From contig CAVDHB010000074.1 of assembly GCA_963608705.1 (NCBI GenBank), positions 1 through 28,301 of the forward strand: a stretch of DNA of 28,301 bases, written 5' to 3'. The stretch comes from CAVDHB01 sp963608705 (GTDB taxonomy: Bacteria; Bacteroidota; Bacteroidia; Bacteroidales; Bacteroidaceae). The position numbers and the translations under genes are program-made. The notes beneath the pieces are model-generated. The model searched no databases, was not told the origin of the DNA, and was given only the letters and a program-made list of their open reading frames with translations. Positions 22,471 through 28,301 of this stretch are shown one piece after another (within the stretch, counting starts at the first letter, position 1; each line of letters opens with the position of its first letter).

Positions 22471-25365
22471 ATGGAATTCAAACAGTTTACAACATTATGT
22501 ATAGTTCTTACAGGAGTGACAAGCATGGCTTCCGCATCGAACACGGTGCGTACCATAGCCAAGGTGTCTCCTGTGGAAGTGAACTGTCCTGTAGGGACCA
22601 CACCTCAGTTGCCTTACAGGATATGGGTGACTTATTCCGATGGCTTCGCTGAGTTTCGCCAGTTGCGTTGGGGGAATGCAGCCTTGACAGAGGAGTTGGC
22701 GCAGGCGGATGGGCAAACGCATCCTGTGGGCAGCCGGTATGAGGTGGCAGGTTATATAATAGGAGACGAGACCACGGACAAGGGCTATCCTGTCAAGGCT
22801 GTAGTAAATGTGGTGAAGGGCGATTCCGCTACGCCGAAGCAGGAAGTGGCGCATCCTTTCCCTCTGAGTGAGGTAAGTGTGGATGGGCAAAATAGGCTTA
22901 CGCACAACCGTGACGAGGCGATACGGGAAATCTGCTCTTGGGACGTTTCGCAGCAACTCTATAATTACCGTGACACCTACGGGTTGAGTACCGAGGGATA
23001 TACGAAGAGTGACGGATGGGATTCGCCGGACACTAAGTTGAAAGGGCATGGCTCGGGACACTATATGTCTGCCCTCGCTCAGGCGTATGCCGTGGCCACC
23101 GACCCAGAGCAGAAAGCGATATTGCGCCGGAATATCATACGGATGGTCAATGAACTGCGTGAATGCCAGGAACGTACCTTTGTATATGACAAGCAGCTGA
23201 AACGCTACTGGGAGGCAAGGGACTTTGCGCCTGAAGCGGAACTAAGAGAGATGAAAGGCACATGGGCTGCGTTTGATGAATACAAAAAGCATCCTGAAAA
23301 GTATGGCTATGGGTATCTTAACGCCATTCCCGCCCAGCATTGCGCTCTCGTTGAGATGTACCGTCCGTATAATAACAGCGATTGGGTGTGGGCGCCTTAT
23401 TACAGTGTGCATAAGCAGCTGGCAGGGTTGATTGACATCGCCACGTACTTTGACGACAAGGCCGTTTGCGACAAAGCGTTGACCATAGCCAAGGATATGG
23501 GGTTGTGGGTCTGGAACCGAATGCACTACCGTACCTATATGAAGAAGGACGGCACGCAGGAAGAGCGGCGTTTACGTCCGGGAAACCGTTACGAGATGTG
23601 GGATATGTATATCGCCGGTGAAGTAGGCGGTATGAGCGAGGTGCTGGCTAAGTTATCAGAAATGGTTTCCGACAAAGCGGACAAGGCCAAGCTGATAGAG
23701 GCGGCGAATTATTTTGACGCACCTAAGTTTTATGACCCGTTGGCAAAGAATGTCGATGCCATCCGTATGCGTCATGCCAACCAGCACATCCCGATGATTA
23801 TCGGTGCGTTGCGGAGTTATAAGACGAACCAGAACTCCTATTATTATCATCTCTCACAGAATTTCTGGAATCTAATTCAGGGGCGTTACCGCTATGCGAT
23901 GGGCGGTGTAGGCAATGGAGAGATGTTCCGTCAGCCTTATACCCAGATGTTGAGTATGGCCACCAACGGACTACAAGAAGGAGATTCACTGGCGAATCCC
24001 GACCTTAACGAAACGTGTTGTGTCTATAACCTGTTGAAGCTGACAAAAGACCTAAACTGCTACGAGCCGGACAATGCGGGATATATGGATTATTACGAGC
24101 GCACGCTCTATAACCAGATTATCGGTTCGTTGAATCCTCGTCAATACCAGGTCACGTATCAATATGCCGTAGGGCTGAACGCCACCAAACCCTTCGGCAA
24201 TGAGACACCACAGTCTACCTGCTGTGGCGGTACTGGATCGGAGAATCATACCAAATACCAAGAGGCGGCCTATTTCGCTTCAGACAACACCTTGTGGGTA
24301 GGGCTGTATATGCCTACTACGTTGCACTGGAAGGAAAAGGGCATGGTGATACAGCAAGACTGCGCATGGCCGTCTTCCCATTCCGCTATCAAGATTGTGA
24401 AAGGCCGTGGTGAGTTCACCCTAAAGCTCCGTGTGCCTTATTGGGCGACTGCGGGTTTCCGTGTCAAGGTGAATGGCAAGGAATTGAAGGGTGCTTATAC
24501 TCCCAGCAGTTATGCGGTGATACCTCGCAGGAAATGGAAGCAAGGCGATGTGGTGGAAGTGGAGATGCCGTTCTCTGTCCATTTGGATTACGGGGCGGAC
24601 AAGCTGACCAGTGATGTGGCGAGCTTGGACGGCACACCGTTGAAGACCTCTTGGCTGGGTACGTTGATGTACGGTCCCTTTGTAATGGCAGGTACAGGGG
24701 CGCAAACGTGGGGTCAGGCCACACTTCATATCGATTCCCGGTTGAGCGGCGTGAAACCAAGTATGCGAACAGACGGGCACATGAACCTGCCTGTACTCCA
24801 AACGGACGGCAAGGTCTTCCTGCCAGACTATTACTTGGATTCCAACTCCACCCATTATTACCGTATTCAGCTGACGGATATGCCGACAGCAGGTCGGAAG
24901 CAAGAGACAAAGGTGGATTTCAGTGAGCTGAACACCTTGCTTTCGATGGCTCGGCAGCGGCAAGCGGAACAGGAGAAATGGCAGTCTTTGGCGCATAAAG
25001 TGCCGGAGTACGCACCGTGGGCGCCGTATGGATATGCACGGATGCTGAAGGCGATGCAACAGGCACAGGATATAGCGGCCAAGGGAGTGAAATCCCTTTC
25101 CATGGATGAACTGGAAGGCACGAAGGCTATCTTGAACCGGGCAATTCAAACCATGCGGCCAGGGCATTTGGCAGAGATGGAAGACTTGCGTCCACTGACG
25201 GCCTTGCTACGCAGAGCTGGTTGGCCCGACGATAAGGCAAGCCAGCCACTGAAAGAGGCGGTCAATTATGGCAATATGGTGCGGAAATACGTGGCCGATG
25301 GTAGCGGTACCCGCGACATGATTAAAGCAGCCGTGGAAAAGCTTGAAAAGGCCATTGGTCAATAG
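22471..25365 (+). CDS. Secreted GH127/GH146-like beta-L-arabinofuranosidase
   Basis: This 964-aa enzyme likely removes L-arabinofuranose from plant glycans. A signal peptide covers about residues 1-22 (TGVTSMASA). A small Ig-like domain (about 28-110) precedes the alpha-barrel catalytic domain. The cysteine-zinc site of the family is complete: E514 and C516 in NETCC, then C584 and C585 in STCCGGTGSENH. By comparison with the Bifidobacterium enzyme HypBA1, C584 is the predicted nucleophile. A beta-rich part and a helical C-terminal extension (about 820-964) follow. GH127 and GH146 are hard to separate by eye. It is divergent from the xylose operon, which fits a pentose locus. It has no lipobox, so it is probably periplasmic. 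Confidence 0.88.
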   Translation: MEFKQFTTLCIVLTGVTSMASASNTVRTIAKVSPVEVNCPVGTTPQLPYRIWVTYSDGFAEFRQLRWGNAALTEELAQADGQTHPVGSRYEVAGYIIGDETTDKGYPVKAVVNVVKGDSATPKQEVAHPFPLSEVSVDGQNRLTHNRDEAIREICSWDVSQQLYNYRDTYGLSTEGYTKSDGWDSPDTKLKGHGSGHYMSALAQAYAVATDPEQKAILRRNIIRMVNELRECQERTFVYDKQLKRYWEARDFAPEAELREMKGTWAAFDEYKKHPEKYGYGYLNAIPAQHCALVEMYRPYNNSDWVWAPYYSVHKQLAGLIDIATYFDDKAVCDKALTIAKDMGLWVWNRMHYRTYMKKDGTQEERRLRPGNRYEMWDMYIAGEVGGMSEVLAKLSEMVSDKADKAKLIEAANYFDAPKFYDPLAKNVDAIRMRHANQHIPMIIGALRSYKTNQNSYYYHLSQNFWNLIQGRYRYAMGGVGNGEMFRQPYTQMLSMATNGLQEGDSLANPDLNETCCVYNLLKLTKDLNCYEPDNAGYMDYYERTLYNQIIGSLNPRQYQVTYQYAVGLNATKPFGNETPQSTCCGGTGSENHTKYQEAAYFASDNTLWVGLYMPTTLHWKEKGMVIQQDCAWPSSHSAIKIVKGRGEFTLKLRVPYWATAGFRVKVNGKELKGAYTPSSYAVIPRRKWKQGDVVEVEMPFSVHLDYGADKLTSDVASLDGTPLKTSWLGTLMYGPFVMAGTGAQTWGQATLHIDSRLSGVKPSMRTDGHMNLPVLQTDGKVFLPDYYLDSNSTHYYRIQLTDMPTAGRKQETKVDFSELNTLLSMARQRQAEQEKWQSLAHKVPEYAPWAPYGYARMLKAMQQAQDIAAKGVKSLSMDELEGTKAILNRAIQTMRPGHLAEMEDLRPLTALLRRAGWPDDKASQPLKEAVNYGNMVRKYVADGSGTRDMIKAAVEKLEKAIGQ

Positions 25366-25397
25366 AACGGTGGGTAAATAAATAATTATCCACTATC

Positions 25398-25438
25398 GTA
25401 CCACCAATTTAGGTAGAGACGCGATTCATCGCGTCTCC
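25398..25438 (+). repeat. Dispersed palindromic repeat, copy 5
   Basis: Head GTACCACCAAT (25398-25408) and palindrome 25416-25437. Bases 25412-25438 are the exact reverse complement of 25499-25525 (copy 6), a perfect 27-base inverted repeat. It lies 51 bases after the arabinofuranosidase stop. Confidence 0.88.
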
Positions 25439-25498
25439 GCTTTTCATGGTGTTTTAATATTTTACCAATCAACAATACAATTTATCACTGATGACGGT

Positions 25499-25525
25499 GG
25501 AGACGCGATGAATCGCGTCTCTACC
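25499..25525 (-). repeat. Dispersed palindromic repeat, copy 6 (inverted)
   Basis: Palindrome 25500-25521 with centre GA, followed by TACC. It is the inverted partner of copy 5 and lies 24 bases beyond the nadE stop, in the convergent gap. No T-run follows on the nadE strand. Confidence 0.88.
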
Positions 25526-25548
25526 AGTTCAGTTATTTAGAAGCCGGC

Positions 25549-27483
25549 TTATAATGCCTCGCACTCTTTCAGCCATGTGGCGACGCAAGCGTCGCTGGCC
25601 ATTCGCCAGTCTCCTCTCGGGCTGAGCGAGCAGCTTCCCACCTTGGGACCGTCTGGCAGACAGGAGCGTTTGAACTGCTGCTGGAAGAAGCGGCGGCAGA
25701 ACACCGTAAGCCATTTCTTGATAACCGTCTCCTCGTAAGGATGTGCACTGTTCTCCCTGAACGCCAGCTTGGCCAGGTAGTAAATCTTGGCCGGACGGAA
25801 TCCGAAGCGTAGAAAATGGTAGAGGAAGAAGTCGTGCAGCTCGTAAGGGCCTACAAGGTCTTCCGTCTTCTGTTGGATATGTCCTTCTTCGTCCGCAGGG
25901 GTTAGCTCAGGACTGATGGGCGTGTCGATGATGCTGAGCAGTGTGTTGCGTATCTCTCCCGACATAGTATTGGCCACCCACGTCACTAAGTGTTTGATGA
26001 GCGTCTTAGGCACAGAGGCGTTCACTCCGTACATGCTCATGTGGTCGCCGTTATAAGTGGCCCAGCCCAAGGCAAGTTCCGAAAGATCGCCCGTGCCGAT
26101 GACCAACGCCCCTTCCTTGTTGGCCACATCCATGAGGATTTGCGTGCGTTCCCGCGCCTGTCCGTTCTCGTAGGTCACGTCGTGTACATTGATATCCTGT
26201 CCGATGTCCTTGTAGTGTTGTTCGCAGGATGCCTTTATATCTATCTCTTTCGAGGTGATGCCCAAGAAGCGCATCAAGTTTGTGGCGTTCTCATGCGTGT
26301 GTCCCGTGGTGCCGAAGCCCGGCATCGTAATACCGATGATGCCTTTGCGGTTCAGGTTCAGTTTGTCGAAAGTACGCACGCAGACCAACAAAGCCAAAGT
26401 GGAGTCCAGTCCACCGGAGATGCCCACCACTACCTTCTGGCATCCCGTGTGGGTAAGTCTCTTGGCCAGTCCTGCCGTCTGGATATTCAGTATTTCCTCA
26501 CAACGTTCGTCCAATGCCTTTCCCTTCGGAATAAAAGGAGTCGGGTCGATGCTGCGAGACAGTTTGAACTCTTTGGGCGTGATGGCGTCCGTCTTCACCA
26601 TGGTGATTTCAGGCGGGTCGATAAGTCCCTCGTTGGTGGCGAAAGTTGTGTTTGTGCGCCGTTCGGTGCGTAGTTTCTCCACGTCCAGTTCGGCGGTCAC
26701 TAATTGTTCCTTGAATGAGAACCGTTGGCTCTGGGCTATCAGTTGTCCGTTCTCGAACAGCAGAGCATTTCCCCCGTACACTACGTCCTGGGTGGATTCC
26801 CCGAATCCGGCGGAGGAGTAGACATAGCCGCAGATGCAACGGGCGGACTGCTGTTTGAGCAGGTTGACCAGGTATTCATGCTTCCCGATAATCTCGTTGC
26901 TGGCCGAGAGGTTGAATATCAAGTCCGCACCGTCCATCGTCAGGTAAGAGCTGGGAGGGATGGGTGCCCATACGTCCTCGCAAATCTCGATGCCGAAGGT
27001 GAAGGTAGAGGTGGAGAACAGAATATTGTTCCCCACGGGAAAATACTGCCCGCAGAGATGGATGTTCGTGGTGAAATCGTCATCCGATGTGGCGAACCAC
27101 CGTTTCTCATAGAATTCCCGGCTGTTGGGCAGGTAAGTCTTTGTCTGCGCTCCGAGAATCTTTCCGTGCTGGATGACCAGGGCGGCGTTCAACAGTGAGT
27201 TCTGCGTGGGCAGCGGGAATCCCACAATCACGATGATGTCCAGTTTGCGGGTGAAGTTGAGCAATTGCAAGATGGCGTTTTCCGCGTCGTCCAGCAGCAG
27301 TTGCTGGGCGAAGAGGTCTTGGCAGGTGTATCCTGTCACGCACAGTTCGGGGAAGCAGATGATTTCCACCCCTTCTCCTTCCGCCTGGGCCACAAGCCCT
27401 TCAATCTGGCGGATGTTGTAGGTGCAGTCTGCCACTTTCATACTGGGGATAGCCGAGGCTACCTTTACAAATCCGTATTTCAT
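25549..27483 (-). CDS. nadE: Glutamine-dependent NAD+ synthetase
   Basis: NadE makes NAD+ from nicotinate adenine dinucleotide, using ammonia released from glutamine; it acts in the cytoplasm. The 644-aa two-domain form is present. The N-terminal nitrilase-like glutaminase has a candidate catalytic triad of E46 (FPELCVTGY), K115 (QTKTYLP) and C168 (IEICEDVWAP). The C-terminal synthetase has the P-loop SGGLDS at 356-361, and GTGDLSELALGW further on. I chose the ATG at 27483 because its N-terminus (MKYGFVKVASA) fits the family and the -7 box at 27511-27518 would exclude the earlier start at 27513. It is monocistronic by context, convergent with the arabinofuranosidase gene. Confidence 0.97.
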   Translation of the reverse strand: MKYGFVKVASAIPSMKVADCTYNIRQIEGLVAQAEGEGVEIICFPELCVTGYTCQDLFAQQLLLDDAENAILQLLNFTRKLDIIVIVGFPLPTQNSLLNAALVIQHGKILGAQTKTYLPNSREFYEKRWFATSDDDFTTNIHLCGQYFPVGNNILFSTSTFTFGIEICEDVWAPIPPSSYLTMDGADLIFNLSASNEIIGKHEYLVNLLKQQSARCICGYVYSSAGFGESTQDVVYGGNALLFENGQLIAQSQRFSFKEQLVTAELDVEKLRTERRTNTTFATNEGLIDPPEITMVKTDAITPKEFKLSRSIDPTPFIPKGKALDERCEEILNIQTAGLAKRLTHTGCQKVVVGISGGLDSTLALLVCVRTFDKLNLNRKGIIGITMPGFGTTGHTHENATNLMRFLGITSKEIDIKASCEQHYKDIGQDINVHDVTYENGQARERTQILMDVANKEGALVIGTGDLSELALGWATYNGDHMSMYGVNASVPKTLIKHLVTWVANTMSGEIRNTLLSIIDTPISPELTPADEEGHIQQKTEDLVGPYELHDFFLYHFLRFGFRPAKIYYLAKLAFRENSAHPYEETVIKKWLTVFCRRFFQQQFKRSCLPDGPKVGSCSLSPRGDWRMASDACVATWLKECEAL

Positions 27484-27510
27484 ACTCGATGTCTTATTCT
27501 CAATTGAGCG

Positions 27511-27518
27511 CAAACATA
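27511..27518 (-). promoter_or_regulatory. Predicted -7 element for nadE
   Basis: On the - strand the sequence reads TATGTTTG, matching TAnnTTTG, 27 bases before the nadE ATG. The -33 region has no clear TTTG at proper spacing. Confidence 0.5.
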
Positions 27519-27590
27519 CGCAAAAAAAATGAAATACCAGCCCGTTTCAAGGAATAAATCTGAAAAAACGACCGTAGGACAGGCTTACTG

Positions 27591-27621
27591 TTGGGAATAT
27601 GATGAAAATACATTATATTTG
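27591..27621 (+). promoter_or_regulatory. Promoter of the PerR-like gene
   Basis: TTG at 27591-27593 and TATATTTG at 27614-27621 are 20 bp apart, a good fit to the Bacteroides consensus. Start would be near 27626-27628, leaving a leader of about 47 bases. The in-frame upstream ATGs near 27599 fall inside the promoter, supporting the start at 27674. Confidence 0.6.
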
Positions 27622-27673
27622 TACTCTATTTAATTCTGTAGGAATCATAATAACAAAACGATTAATAAGGAAG

Positions 27674-28108
27674 ATGAACAGTAACAAAGCCTTTCAGTGC
27701 TTGCAGGCTCATCAGATTCATCCTTCGATTCAGCGGTTGGCTGTGATGGATTACCTGCTGGAGCATCTGAATCATCCCACGGTGGAGGAGATATTCTCGG
27801 CCTTGCAGCCGGAGATTCCCACCTTGTCTCGCACGACGGTGTATAATACGTTGAAGTTGTTCGCCGCCAAAGGGGCTGCGGTGATGCTGACCATAGACGA
27901 GAAGCGCGCTTGTTTTGACAGTGTGCTGACTCCGCACGCTCACTTTATCTGCCGCAAGTGCGGAAGGATTATCGATGTGCCTTTGTCCGAGATCGGCGTA
28001 AACCCGCACACGTTTACGCTTGCGGAGGGTAAGGTGGAAGAAGAGCACCTCTATTACCGCGGCGTGTGCAACGACTGTCTGACAAAAGAGCAGCAGGGAG
28101 AGGCGTGA
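27674..28108 (+). CDS. Fur-family transcriptional regulator, PerR type
   Basis: This 144-aa metal-dependent repressor has an N-terminal winged helix (recognition region TLSRTTVYNTLKLF at 50-63) and a C-terminal dimer and metal domain. The residues that bind the regulatory metal in Bacillus PerR all have counterparts: H34, D82, H88, H90 and D101. The last is Asp as in PerR. The structural zinc cysteines are C93, C96, C132 and C135. This points to peroxide sensing by histidine oxidation, though iron or zinc sensing cannot be excluded by sequence alone. It has its own promoter and terminator. No peroxide-defence gene is inside the window. Confidence 0.9.
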   Translation: MNSNKAFQCLQAHQIHPSIQRLAVMDYLLEHLNHPTVEEIFSALQPEIPTLSRTTVYNTLKLFAAKGAAVMLTIDEKRACFDSVLTPHAHFICRKCGRIIDVPLSEIGVNPHTFTLAEGKVEEEHLYYRGVCNDCLTKEQQGEA

Positions 28109-28141
28109 GGCTTCGTCGATAGAATAATAAGGAGTCAGAAT

Positions 28142-28182
28142 GCACTGTATTACAGGTCGTAATACGGTGCGTAATTTTTTTT
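28142..28182 (+). terminator. Intrinsic terminator after the PerR-like gene
   Basis: Bases 28142-28153 (GCACTGTATTAC) pair with 28159-28170 (GTAATACGGTGC) through a 12-bp stem with one T-G wobble and a 5-base loop. GTAA and eight T residues follow. It lies 33 bases after the stop codon. Confidence 0.8.
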
Positions 28183-28184
28183 GT

Positions 28185-28286
28185 GCGGTGAGTTAGGGTA
28201 CGTAATTCACCGTATAAAAACGAGAGGTTTTATAAATGAAAATGATTATCTCCCGCACGGTGTATAAGCTCTTGTAACTCACCGTA
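28185..28286. repeat. Two related short inverted repeats at the right end
   Basis: CGGTGA (28186-28191) with TCACCG (28207-28212), and CGGTG (28258-28262) with CACCG (28280-28284), form two similar hairpins. In addition CGGTGAGTTA near 28186 is matched in reverse by TAACTCACCG near 28275. They may be operators or a leader of a gene beyond the window edge. Confidence 0.45.
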
Positions 28287-28301
28287 GAAAATAAATTACT
28301 C

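Overview
The window comes from a Bacteroidales genome, most likely Bacteroidaceae. The evidence is a SusC/SusD pair, a Bacteroidetes-type fused HisB, a Nudix-type sugar regulator next to xylose genes, and many copies of the Bacteroides -7 promoter element (TAnnTTTG) in front of genes. No rRNA, tRNA, CRISPR array, transposase or integrase was seen.

Layout. Bases 1-640 hold no convincing gene but carry two repeat structures. Bases 641-7142 are an accessory-looking block on the + strand: two tandem paralogous AAA-ATPase/PD-(D/E)XK proteins, three proteins I cannot name (one lysine-rich, one of 349 aa, one built of 25-26-residue repeats with an Asp-Trp signature) and a WYL-domain regulator. Next comes a solitary hisB (7303-8490), then a SusC/SusD outer-membrane uptake pair ending at a clear terminator (8832-13533). 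An aldo/keto reductase and an exported DUF362 protein follow (13604-15984). Next is a probable operon of a polyprenyl diphosphate synthase, a TatD-family nuclease and a small membrane protein (16249-18244). On the - strand lies a xylose operon, read as regulator, xylB, xylA (22076 to 18522). A secreted GH127/GH146-like beta-L-arabinofuranosidase (22471-25365) is divergent from it. Glutamine-dependent NAD+ synthetase (- strand, 25549-27483) and a PerR-type Fur-family regulator (27674-28108), followed by a terminator, close the window.

How the genes work together. XylA and XylB convert xylose to xylulose 5-phosphate. The upstream gene looks like an AraR/NrtR-type regulator whose Nudix catalytic motif is degraded, so it probably senses a ligand. 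A perfect 20-bp inverted repeat overlaps its own predicted promoter and is the best operator candidate here. The divergent arabinofuranosidase would release pentose from plant glycans, so the locus reads as a small pentose-use region. The SusC/D pair has no glycan-degrading enzyme beside it, so its substrate is unknown.

Six copies of a short palindrome (arms GAGACGCGAT / ATCGCGTCTC) sit just 3' of transcription units. Copies are single between tandem genes and in inverted pairs between convergent genes. A separate array of four 23-bp tandem repeats lies before the polyprenyl synthase gene. The repeat families and the unnamed accessory genes upstream of hisB are the least explained parts of the window.
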